The notes under the pieces: model-generated
Seen by the model: the letters and a program-made list of their open reading frames with translations, nothing else
The model's database searches: none
Told to the model about the DNA's origin: nothing
Part shown: positions 1-11,369 of the stretch, one piece after another
Layout: the number at the start of each line of letters is the position of its first letter
How positions within the stretch are numbered: position 1 is the stretch's first letter
Made by a program: the position numbers and the translations under genes
DNA from: Apteryx mantelli
Lineage: Eukaryota > Chordata > Aves > Apterygiformes > Apterygidae
Assembly: GCF_036417845.1 (NCBI RefSeq)
Contig: NC_089978.1
Span: 136,828,288-136,892,287, forward strand
DNA: 64,000 nucleotides
Direction of reading: 5' to 3'

Positions 1-3000
1 CCAGCCATCATTCCCCATTCTCATGTACACTCAGCTTTTCATGTACATGTTTTCATGTACATGTTTTTCTTATGTACATTCAGCTATTGGCATTGTTATA
101 CTGCGCACTATGCAGGATTAAGAATGGGAAGAGTATTCAAATCCCTAAGACAAGTGCACATAGCACCAAACACCTCAGAGTAGTAGTCAAAAAATTATGT
201 ATGTCACTGCCACACAGCAAAGTTCACTTCCTTTCACACTAAGGTGATGATTCATCTCACCTACCTTACCTATTTCATCTCAAAATCAGCCATCTCAATC
301 TGAGCTGCTCACCCAAGGCTCCTTTTCAGATCCACTGGAGAGGAAAAGGCACCTGCAAAGAGCAATTCATGTGTCGTCTTAGGAGGAGATGAACTGCCCC
401 CTGCAGGCACCTCCTTCTCTGCGTTGGCCCCAAAGGAAGCCTTGGGTTGAGCAGCTCAGATTGAGATGTCTGACTTTTGGAGGCTTAAATTAGGGCAGAT
501 TAATCCTATTTTACCTGTTTGAATTTGTGGATTACTTCCCACAGTTGCTGCTGGAGAGTCAAAGGCTAAAATAAAAAATGCAAATGGCACAACTTTCTCT
601 AGTTCTCTAACTAAATTTTGTGAAACCAAAAACAGCAGAAACCAAGGAGCTGCACAGAGCTTGAACCTATTATTAAATCATTCAATGACACTGAGTGCTT
701 TACTAGCAGGAAAAGGAAAAGCCACATTTGACAATAATTTGTTGCTAGCCAGAAAGCTTATAAAAAAGAAGATAATATAATTGCCAGTCATTGATATTTT
801 ATTTCATGTTCCTTCTTTGCTCTTGAAGAGGTATTGTACCTCTACGTGTTTCTTCAAGTGTCTTGACCTATCTTACACTTCACCTATAGATGAAATCACC
901 TTTGACCTGATAGTATCAGAAGTCTTTGTTGGATCTTTGTTGGGCTTACTGCTCCCTTCTAGCAGAAGGGAGTTTTCAGCACCAGCACGTGACCTTTCAT
1001 TAAAAGTAAACTGACTGTAAAAATGAAGCCATTAAGTTGGTATTTCATTTGAAAACCTCACAAGTGAAACTATTCATTCTTGGAATTTATTAGAGCAAGA
1101 AAGTCCTCTGTTGCTGGTTTTATTTTTGCTAAGGTTAATTTTGCTAAGGTTAATGTGGCCTCCAAATCTATTTTTTTTTTCCATTTCAGCTCCTGCACAG
1201 GTCATTCTCAGCTGCATCGTAGGCTTTTCCCAGATATTGTTCCCCATTTTGAATTGCTCTGTGCCTGCTGCTTCAAATACATTTTCATGGAAATGATTAA
1301 ATATTCCATGTCTTATTTTGCAGTCTGTCCTTGTGCTAACATTTTCTTGTCTTACTGCTGCAATCTCAGTCGGGCATTTCTGCTTCAATGGGCTACTCCA
1401 GCACACACAATTAGCGGATAAGCATTCATGGAATTCAGCCCCACAATGTGCCAATCCTTTCTCTGATTTATTCTACATAGCATTTTTGTTTTGGCTAAAG
1501 AATAGGCATCATTCTAAGGGTGACGTTAATTTCAGCTAGTCCAATTCCGAATTTAATTGTTATGTATGCCTAAATATTTCAGGCTGTATTTAGAGCTGGT
1601 GCAAACTCTAACTTCTCAATTGGAATCCCTATGGTTGAACTAATCTATCCAGGCTCAGAATATGACCTATCATCTTTCTCCCTGGCCTTTTCTCTTTTTG
1701 CTTTTTGCTCTTAAATATCTCAAAATCCATTTTATGCCATTCATGAAGAAAAAAAAACAATAGATCATGCCACCCCCAGGTAACAGAACTGATAATATTT
1801 TGAGCAATTTTTGTAACTATACAAACTCTTAACCTTTGCTCATAAAGTCAGCAGGGATGAAATCTGCTACTGCAGGTAGGATCAGATATAGATCTTTGCA
1901 CCATATAAATTTTCTTCTGAGTCTCCAGAACAGGCTAAACTGGTACTGAACCACTGTCTAAGCTAGGACTTCCCTCTGCATATGTTTTATTGGAAGAACA
2001 ACTTATAGCAGTAGTGAATAAGAATGGAAAGAATGCTTGAAAGACAAGGGAAGAAATAGGCCAATGAATCACAGAAAAATCAGAACTGCATCTGAGCCAG
2101 AACAAAAGTAAAAAGCAGCTGTAACAAATCTTTGTGTCACTTCCTTTTAGGCATTTTTCTTACTGGGCATAGAGACTTGAAAGTAAGACCATACAGATAA
2201 CCTGTGAGTTCACTACAATTGTCTTATTTATTGCTGATACACAAGGTATGAGTTGGGACTAGCATGCTATTAGGCTAAGCATTAATATCCTCACTAGCCC
2301 TGGCATGGTCAACCAGTGTGTTGAACTAGCCAAGCAATTCTCAGTGAGGTGGGGGAAGTGTTAACTCCCATTGCTCCTTGGAACAGGTTGATCCTCCATC
2401 TTGCTGAGCTTCTGCCTTCCTCCTCTCTGCTCCCTCATGCTGTCATGTCAGTGCCTGTTTTTATAAAACTTTAACAAGTCCATTTGTTAAACCATTACTG
2501 ACTACAATCAACTCACCTCTTGCTTTGTTTCTGCTCTCCCATCCTGCATGGTTTGCTCACAGTATCTTGCTCACAGACTAAGGTAAATGTGACAGGTACA
2601 ACTCATCATTGACTTGTTTCAGATAAAGCTGGACCTTGGGTCACACAGTAATATAAAGTAGGAAGAAATCAACAGCATTTCAATATCTGCTAGGCAGCCT
2701 CTGCGTATAAACACTGTAAGGTCACTTAATTTCATGATAGTAGGTGTAGAAGTTCTGCATACTTAGAGAGATGAAAGAGTAGGAATTTTACAGGTAATCA
2801 AATCAGTAGTGAAGATCTTGTGTTGCTGAGATCATAACTGAAGAACATAATATTATGAAGGCTACTATTTGTTTTACAGATCCATATTCTATTTGCATTG
2901 TCCTTGAGACTGCTCCAGTGACTGAGGCACCCTGAAAACCTCAATTTCAGCAGAGAAAGGTTCTGCAGGAACTAAATCCACCCAGAATTAAATTCCTCCC

Positions 3001-3244
3001 GAGGAGAAGAACCCAGCACAAGGCTCATTCATTATTTAGCTCTTCAGAAGATGGCTTAGATGGGAGCTGAGCAGCACACAGGTTTCTGCTGAGTTTCTGC
3101 CAGGGTTGGCTTCCATTCTAAGACAGCAAAAAGCTAAAGAATTCAGTGTAAAGCTAAATACACAGTGAGCATATCATGCAGCATACAATGAGAAAATGAC
3201 AGGCTGTAGCTAGTTCTGAGAATCAAGGTCTGGATGTGTTTCCT
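1..3244. other. Region downstream of the TCAF pseudogene; no gene recognised
   Basis: No exon-like or RNA-gene signal was recognised here. The part next to 3245 should be the former 3' UTR of the minus-strand TCAF gene. A minus-strand AATAAA (plus TTTATT at 2227-2232), about 1 kb past the stop codon, is a possible poly(A) signal, but other T-rich matches exist (for example near 1986), so it is not decisive. Small direct repeats are present: a tandem ATGTACAT-centred unit at about 37-66, and a doubled 'ttttgctaaggttaa' at about 1125-1154. Confidence 0.5.
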
Positions 3245-3490
3245 TCACAGTCTATAGGACTTCACTGGGTCCTGTTCCCAGCTGGGTAAAGAGGACAGTT
3301 CCATGGACAGCTCTTTCTTGATAGGCCATCCCCAGGCCATAAAAAAAGGAGCCAGGTTCCTGTTCACCTGCTGAGAAAACTTCTGTGCCCACAAGTTCAT
3401 CTTAGAAGGGTTGTCCTTTGGAATGGTGGACATTTTCTGGTAGTCAGAGAAGAGATGGATGAAGGGCTCCCAACCAAAGCCCTCCTGCAA
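3245..3490 (-). pseudogene. TCAF (pseudogene): TCAF last exon, intact C-terminus
   Basis: Acceptor 'tccctcag' before 3490. It reads [48 protein letters not shown] and [12 protein letters not shown], then stops at TGA 3247-3245. These 81 codons contain no lesion and match the family's C-terminal segment in length and order. Confidence 0.92.
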
Positions 3491-6400
3491 CTGAGGGACA
3501 AAAATATAGAGTGTAAAAACAATGAAATTCTCATTTCATAGACATTATTCTTGTGTTACAAGTAATAGAAACTTCCACAGGTTTCTGCAGTGTCATTTGG
3601 AAAGGGTGTAAAGTTAGATGAAGTCATCCAACTTTTAGGCTTCAGAGCATAACTTACAGCACTAGCATACAGAAAAAAACACATTTCCACTACACTGGCC
3701 TGCCAGAACAAATGGAGACAAAAGGTACATTGGGAGCAGATAGAAATGTCAGCACTCAGCAGCAACCAACCATGCAAGCTGATGATTTGTGCAGAATAAA
3801 GCTTCTTGTGCAGTGAAAAACCATCAGTAAGGACTCTGAGAGAGAACCTGGACAGAAGGAAGACAAGAGAACAAGGAGTAGTCAGAAAACAGGAAGGAGA
3901 GATTGTGAGCAGAGCATGTTTTGTCTAGGAATAAGAACAAAGGGGATAAAAACAGAAAAACTACTGTTGTATGAGAAATGAGTTTAAAGTAAAGAGGGAG
4001 TAGAAACCTGTTTTGTTGTTCAAGGCGAGGTTAATATGGAGAGCTGAGTTGGAACAATAGCTTGACAGGATGCAGAATGTTTACTGATTGTCAGTGTCAG
4101 TAGTTCATTACCAAGTCAAAGTGCATCACGCTTTGACACTAGTTTGACACTAAAATGTATTCCACAAATCCTCCATCATGCTGGAACAGCTAAGCAGTGG
4201 CAGACAACATTTCTACATTAGGCAGAACAAACAAATGGGTTGTCTGCCTATGATATTCCCATATTCACATGGAAACCCCTGGTGCTGAGACTAGCTATGG
4301 AGTAGGCAATATTTTGGGGTAAGAAGGTTGGAGAGTCATGAGCAGGCTGACCGGAAGGTAGGAAAAGGAAGGGTCTGGTTTTGAACAAGGCCAAAAGCAG
4401 TAAGCCAAGTTATACAGAAGGCTCCTCACCATGTTAAGTTATATCTGACCTGCAGAATGCAGGAGCATCTCCTAGATCCTGAGTTCAAGTATTCACCTCA
4501 GAGAATGGGGAGTTCCCAGCTCCATGTCACAACACGACCAGAATGAAAACTGTCTGTTCACTCCCTTACAGACAGTCTTCTATGGGAAGAAAACACAGGT
4601 ACTTGTGGGGGGCAACTGGATAACTGGGGGAACAAGTACCCTGGAACATGCTGCAAAGTGCTTCTTTTGCCTAGTTTAGACAGAGCTTTGGAGGGCTCTG
4701 ACCTTAGTCCAAAGCAAGTTCCAGAACAGTGAGGAAGTGGAGACAGAACAGTACAGACAGGAATTTTGCTGGCCAATTTAAATCTGTACATCCCTTGGGC
4801 CAATTGATTGATTTTCTAATTGCTTTATATTCTCTTTTCCAAGATCCGTGTTACAGGCTTCAGAGACCACTCTGGAGAGAGAAATGCATGACTAGGCTGA
4901 ACTCTGAGGGATGGTATGCTCTGTCAGGCAATGTCAGGACCAGACAGCACCCTCCTGCCATGCAAGTAAGAGGCAGACAGGATGTGGATCTGAAAGGCCT
5001 GAAGGTCAATGCTGAAGCCTTTCTGGATAAAAGGAATGTGAAAAACATCTAAATGGGATCCAGATGTATGGCTCAAAGCAACATGGAGAGCATTCAATTG
5101 AAGAAAACCCATTATGGCTGGAAGAGGGAAGGTATCTAGACAATAATTATACATAGGTCTTCTGTTTGTCTGTAGAAGGTGTGGTTAGTTTGTAAACTGT
5201 GAGTGTTTCTCATCTGTCTACAAAGCATCTTTGAGGTGTAAATATAGAAATTAGGTATTATGTGCACCTTCCTCTGAGGCATCCCAGACTGCTGTCAAAG
5301 ACCAAGTCAAGGTTGGAAATTCAGCCTGGTACCATCCAGCAGTCTCTCTGTTTCCACACAGGAAGAGCAATACAGAGGCCCTAAACTTTTTCCTTTGCTT
5401 AACACATCCTCTCCCAAGCACGGAAATTCAGCACAGGCTAAGTTATGAGACTAGGTGAGGAAACGGCAACTCATTTTTACTTCTCAGCTAGGGACCTGCT
5501 AATATCACTTTACATCAACCCAACAACTCATCTCTAGGAAGTATTAGGAAAAAAAAAAGCAATGGAAAGAGGGAAGGTGGCTCTTCTTCAGAGGTAAAGC
5601 CCAGGCAGACCTCAGGTAAGGTACCTCAAAACTCCCACTCGGCTGACACCTAAAAACTTATAGGCACCTATCATCCCTGAAACTCATGGTTTTCCAAGTG
5701 AATATGTACTAAAGTATTCAAATCCCGGCCCCAGAGCCCTAGTATAACACCCTGTGGACTCTTTGAGAGTCCCTGATCACTTTGAGAGTCTTGCGGATTC
5801 TCAAAGTAGCTGTAGCATCCTTTGCTAGTCTGATGTTCAGTGCTCAATACCACTATATTTGTTGCACTATAACATCAACTATTTCATGATGACTTTGAGG
5901 GGCACAGTGGGGAAGAAGAGGATTGTTCATTTGTTTGTCCCAACAGTTCTGTCAGTAGCCAGACAGGAGATGGCAGACTCCGGTCCATACTCTGCAAGAC
6001 CTGGAAATCAGATTTGACCCCAAGTTTCCCACCTCCTCAGGCAGTGGCCAAACTGCCAGCCTATAAGGTAATGTGGGTAAATCTCCCCTCTTGAAACTGT
6101 TCCCCTCTGTCTAACTATTTTGATATTCATTGCACCAGAGAAAACAGAAGTTGACTCTGCAGCTTGATGATTCAGGCATTCCTCTGAGATGTGAAAAAAC
6201 AAGAACAAATACTTTGGTATTTGTATGAGATGTAAGAGCTCCCAGAGGAGGGGCTGAGGGATATTCACCTCACAACAGTCAACAGCCTAAGCCATCATAA
6301 CGGACACTCACCTTGAAATCTCAAATTCAAATCAAGTTGAATGCTCTCTCTACTAGACTACTGGCTGCTACAAGAAGAAAGGTAAAGGGGGTAGGGGAAG

Positions 6401-6986
6401 AGCTCTCTCACATGCTTTTCATGAGAGTGCACCTTAATCGAGGACAAGGTTCATGATTTAGAGTCTTGAATGCAGTGAGGCATCTAACTACATTTGGAAG
6501 GGAGAAGATAAGATGAATCCATCCCCTTGCCATTTGATAGACTACACTGGCCCCACTCAGTGCACTGGCTCATATGAACACCCTGGTCTCTCCTTTGTTT
6601 TGTGTAGGGGAGCTCAGCCTTGTAACTTATCAGGATACTACTCTTCTAGAAGTTCTACAGTGCCAAACATTTTTTGCCAGCTAGCCCAAAGTCCACAGAA
6701 AATCTGCAGCAGATTAAAGAACTGTACCGACACTTGATCCTCCTTTTCCCACTCTGTATCAAGAAACAATTCCTGTTTCTCTCCTAGGAAGAAAGATTAG
6801 CACTCGGTTCTCTCTCCACATGGCTGAGGCGAAGTCTTGCAGAGGAAGGGCATCAGGAGACATTAGTGATACACAAACTATCCATGTATCTCTCTGGTGC
6901 TTTCCAGACCTAAGAAAAATCCAGCTTGTAAGCAAACAGTTGCAGTCACTAGGCACTGAGAATGAACCCACCTCTCCCAGAGTCAC
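3491..6986. other. TCAF (pseudogene): Last intron of the TCAF pseudogene
   Basis: This 3.5-kb intron separates exon 6 from the final exon. No coding or RNA gene was seen. A small perfect inverted repeat ('actttgaga' at 5779-5787 against 'tctcaaagt' at 5799-5807) is the only structure noted. Confidence 0.5.
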
Positions 6987-7324
6987 CTGCAGCTATGTCT
7001 CCAGTGCAGTCCACATTTCTCAGTCCTTTAGCTGAGCACCCTTCTTCAGATACCCTCTTATCCTTTCCTCCCCACACTGTGACCTAAGCGCCTTATGGGC
7101 CTGATGCCTGGGAATCCGCAGCACCTTCTCATGCACATAGACAGACCAGAGGTTGCAGGTAGCTTCTGTAGTATGAGGGGGAAATTCCCATGCTTGCTGC
7201 TGTTGATTGTGTCCCAACTCATGGACAGGACCACAAAGACCAGTGGTTTGCATGTGCTTCATATCTACCATCTCCTTCACTGAATCTAGGTGGCCCATGA
7301 TAGGGTAGCCAGCATGCATCCAAC
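6987..7324 (-). pseudogene. TCAF (pseudogene): TCAF exon 6, M60-like metal-site exon with two nonsense codons
   Basis: Acceptor 'tttcctgcag' before 7324 and donor GTGACT after 6987; 338 bases, in phase. It reads [43 protein letters not shown] and [17 protein letters not shown] followed by TTEAT fits the HExxH...E zinc site of the M60 family. Near the end, TGA at 7022-7020 takes the place of a Trp in the family's 'NWNAWTALETYLQ' segment, and TAG at 6995-6993 takes the place of its Tyr. Confidence 0.9.
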
Positions 7325-9107
7325 CTGCAGGAAAAGACAGGTATCAACACACAGCATAAGTGCTTATCCCAGTACCTCTTAGATATAAATGACTGTATTT
7401 TTTCATTTCTCTAGTGCCTTTCCTCCATCTCACATACCATACTTTATCACCATGAGTGACAATCTTTTCCTTTTTTGAGATAAGGAAATACTACAAACTT
7501 CACCTTAACAGACAGTCAAATAAGGGGTGTAAGGGTAACATTGAACTATCAGTTAAGTGCAGTTTTGCCCACTTGCCCTGTTTATACATAAGCGTACGCT
7601 CACATTTGGACTGACACTGATGTTTTAGGTCGAAGAAGAAAGCCTGAACGTTGCCCAGAACACACCTGAACTCTTTCAAACTGAGCACAGTGAGGCCAAT
7701 CCAACCATGCAAAAATGTGATTCAGCACTCTCACAGAGCTTGACTCTTCCTGTGTAAAGTGTGGATATTGCACGTCTGCACTCCAAGAGTTAGCAGTGTG
7801 GAAGAAACACATGGAGATCACAGCGCTCATCACGCTTAACTTCACAGAACAGCTGTTATCTAAACAATTTACCAGCATCATGCTGGGCAAGAATTTGGCA
7901 CTGCAAGGGATTTTACCCATGTCTCCTGGGTGGCTTCATCCCTGATTTGTCCTTCTGGAAGGATCCCAAAACTTTATATGAGAGTCATCCCCCCAAACTC
8001 AAACACCTGTCATAGGATGGGTTAAACAGCCCTTTACACTCACCACAAAGGGAGCCTACATAGCTGGCTTTGACTGAACACAAAGCTTGTAGACTACCCA
8101 AAGTAGAGGACATGAATCACATACTCCTTCTTGCAGAAACTGTTTAAGATCTTGAGCTCCCCTCAAGGGGAGCAACCCTATAGCAATGCCTGGCAACCCC
8201 AAAAGTTCAAGTCCAAAAATGTGAGCCAAACCATTTAGACAATCCAAACCACAAGGGAATCTTGAGTCTGCAGACTATGGTAATTTTAACTGGCATTTTC
8301 CCAGGACAGTAGAATTTCACACTCCGAAGATATGCAACAAATTATTTCCCTGTGGTCTAGCCAGAGGTTAGAACATCAGGGTTCATGCCAAGCCCTTGCC
8401 CTCACTGTGGGATGAAGAATTTAACCAGCTGGCTTTGAAAAACAACTGAATAAAAATGACATTGTAAGGTTCCACATTTACCATCTAACTGACTCTAAAT
8501 CAAATGCACTCGGTTTACAACTTCAGAAGCTAGGGTGGAGATGTGGAGGAGCATCAGTGCAAAACTACAAACTCACAGGCTTTGATAGTGATGCACATTC
8601 TGTTTCTCCTTTGCCTTCAGCTCGGACACATATTTTTTCAGGCTAAGTTTTGCCCACAGTAACTCTTGTGTAGCCTGTCTCCAGCAGGTACAATTGCAAC
8701 TGAATGTAAGCAAACAGTCCTGTGACTGAGGCAGGGGAAAATAGAAATCAGGTCACTATCTCCCAGTTGTACTGTCTCTGCAGTGCATTTAGGAGGGAGA
8801 ATGAGTGAGCCAAAGCCATTGCAGTCAGCAGCTCTGCCTCTCAGAACACTCAGGCAGCAGAAAAGCTGAGTGAGACAATACCAGTTTTGAAAGCAGAGGG
8901 GCAACTGCACCAGTCACTGTGGTTTTTGAAAGCCGTGCCTTACCACATTTCCATCCTGATGGAGTAGCTCACAGTTATGCAAGGCTTGCACCCCTTACAT
9001 AAGTTTGCAGTCCAATTTTAGCACAACAACCTCAAAGAAACAGACATTGCTGCTAGAGGCCACTTTTCTCTGGGCTCCTTGAGAAGGCTATACAGCAATA
9101 TACCTAC

Positions 9108-9346
9108 CACATGAGATCTGGACATCTGTTACAATCCTCTCCAGCCTTGGGAATTTTGTTGGTATGGCTGCCAATGTGCTATTGCCACCATGATCTCATC
9201 CCACAGGCTAAGCAGTGGCTTTGGGTTCTCTATGTGTAGAATGCTGTCAGCTGGTACAGTCAGGATAAGATTCTCAACAGCTAATTCTGCCCAGGGAGCA
9301 GGGTAATGCCGGATACAGGCCTGCCACTGGCTTTCACAGGTCTCCC
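9108..9346 (-). pseudogene. TCAF (pseudogene): TCAF exon 5 with -1 frameshift
   Basis: Acceptor 'gttgatgtag' before 9346 and donor GTAGGT after 9108. It reads GETCESQWQACIRHYPAPWAEL, ENLILTVPAD, ENPKPLLSLWDEIMVAIA, then shifts frame to continue FPRLERIVTDVQISC. The exon is 239 bases where phase requires a multiple of three (240), so one base is missing near 9177-9181. This begins the peptidase-M60-like part. Confidence 0.87.
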
Positions 9347-9859
9347 CTACATCAACACAGAAAATCAATTTTGAGCACACTCCCAGAAGACAAGCCACAG
9401 AAACATGTACTTCAGAAGTCTCTTCAGGGCTCTTTTGTGGATAGGAGACAGAGAGAGAAAAGGACTGTCTTACACCAAAGTAGTAGCACAGCAAGAACAG
9501 ATCTCTGTTTCCTATCTGAGAAAAAGAAGCATCAGACTTCTCCAGCCTCTCTTGATGATCTCATTCCCTGTTCTCCAACAAAGAGATAACAACACTGATT
9601 TTTGTTTAGTTTGACAGAGGAGCAAAAAGAAGTTCCATACAACAAGAGAAACTGATGGAAACATGGGAAACCCACCAGTGGGGAGATTACCGTTTACTGT
9701 AGGGACTGGAGGTGGCCATATGGGGACACCCTAAAGCAGGCATATGGCAAGGCAAGCTTTACCACAACTGAGGTCAGCCTGTATCGCTCCAACACAGTGG
9801 TTTTCATTGAAAATGACAACTCCAATCTCTAAAAAATGTCATTTTGAACAAACATTGCC

Positions 9860-10012
9860 CATTTCATGACAACCCTCTCACCTGCCTCCCGCCACAGAGT
9901 GGTTAAGTGACTTACCCAGAATTCCAGGGGAAGTCAAAGGAATACAAAACAAGAAAGCTAAACCTGGGTATTCCTAAGTCCAGACCAGTGACCCTAAACA
10001 CTGGGCCATCTT
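9860..10012 (-). repeat. MIR-like tRNA-derived SINE relic
   Basis: The stretch has the reverse-strand MIR-type signature: 'ggttaagtgacttaccca', then 'aacctgggtattcctaagtc' and 'cactgggccatc'. This is the tRNA-like head and core of amniote MIR SINEs read backwards. It is strongly diverged and lies in the TCAF intron between exons 4 and 5. The family is inferred from memory of the consensus and the boundaries are approximate. Confidence 0.55.
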
Positions 10013-10084
10013 TCTTTTCAGTCACAAGAATAACAGCATCTATGAGCAGTGCTAAGGAGAAAGACACCAAATAAACAAACCTAC

Positions 10085-10297
10085 CAAGCTTGAAGAAAGG
10101 AGCTCTGACTGCCCCTTCTACAGTGATGGACACTTTCCCCAGGACACTCTTTCCTGGTACTGTGATGTAAATAAGGCCACCCCAGAGGCAGGAAACAGAC
10201 TGTTTGTGGCAGGTAATATCACAGGTGTGTATCACCACTGGGGCCGTTTCAGCTCTGTGGCATGAGACAGGTCATCCGCATGACACCCAATCTGCAC
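10085..10297 (-). pseudogene. TCAF (pseudogene): TCAF exon 4 with -1 frameshift
   Basis: Acceptor 'cttctgtttgccag' before 10297 and donor GTAGGT after 10085. The first frame gives VQIGCHADDLSHATELKRP. The next frame gives VVIHTC, then SVSCLWGGLIYITVPG and GAVRAPFFKLG. The exon is 213 bases where phase requires 3n+1 (214), so one base is missing, most simply from the C-run at 10240-10243. Confidence 0.87.
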
Positions 10298-11273
10298 CTG
10301 GCAAACAGAAGGGTAGGAAGAGCTGGGCAAAATGCTCCAAGTGCAAGCTGACAGGCCACAGCACCCTGAGACCCCTGGTGTGCCTTGTAGGGCACACACA
10401 CAAAAGCAGCCTTCTGACTCCAACCCTACTCAAGCTTTCAGCTTGTGGTGAGCAGAAGCAGCAAAACAAGAAAAAAAAAAAGTTCAGTGCTGTCCCTGTC
10501 ACACAGTCTTACACCTCTACTCCCATTATTACTGAGGTCAGCTACCTCCTTCACTGGCAGCGGAGAGTTCCGCAGTGACTTCCTTCACTAGAATACTGTA
10601 TTGATATTTTCTTCACTCTGCACCAGCATCGAGGTCACATACTAAAAACGTGAGGTGAGGAGATGTGATCACTGCTGGCTTCCCTTCTTGCGCCTCTTCC
10701 CTGGTACTGATACAGTAAAACAGGATGTGGCTGCAAGATCATACAGAAGTACCTGAGTTAACCTTGGGTTTCAGCTACGTGGAGCTTTCTGCAAAAAATA
10801 CCCAAGCAGGTGAGTGCTTGCCTGCTTTGTACTTTACAGATAGCAGGAGCCCAGGTAGCTAGTTTGTATCTGATCTGGATACATCTACATGAGCAACAGG
10901 GACAGCACTATGAAAGTACCTCACGAGAGATCTGGAAAGAGACAACACTAAGTTTGGCGATTAGAAGGACCCAAGCACTTATCCTGGGCCAGGCAACCAC
11001 CTTGATTGTTTCTATCTGCAGGGTAACAAAACAAGCACAGCTGCCTTCAGGTAGCACATTTATCCAAGTAGCACACAGAAACAACAACAGTAAAGAGTGG
11101 GAAACAAGGTAAGAAATCATGATAATGCACTAAAAGTGACATAGGGTGGCAGCAGTAGGCAAGGATTGAAATGGCAGCAAAATTAGTACGGAGAAAAGCC
11201 TTCTGAGGCCTGTATTTGAGTGCCCACCTGACAAATACATCAGTGTACAGTAGCCAAATTCAAGAGAACTTAC

Positions 11274-11369
11274 CTGCAGACCAGCACCAACCACCATGCA
11301 AGTGAATGTTATAACTGCCGTGTGTCCTTCAGGGAGATAAGAGTTCTGTACTCCTCCAGGCTGTCTTGC
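11274..11369 (-). pseudogene. TCAF (pseudogene): TCAF exon 3 with +1 frameshift
   Basis: Acceptor 'aacttttag' before 11369 and donor GTAAGT after 11274. The first part reads GKTAWRSTEL in the incoming frame. The last part reads YLPEGHTAVITF...GAGLQ one base out of register, matching the family's 'LYIPG...LK' segment. The exon is 96 bases where the flanking phases demand 3n+2, here 95, so there is one extra base near 11336-11344. Confidence 0.83.

Noticed and set aside
5779-5807. Short hairpin (9-bp stem) as a possible small RNA
   Set aside because: The stem is far too short for a microRNA precursor and it lies in a pseudogene intron without other support.
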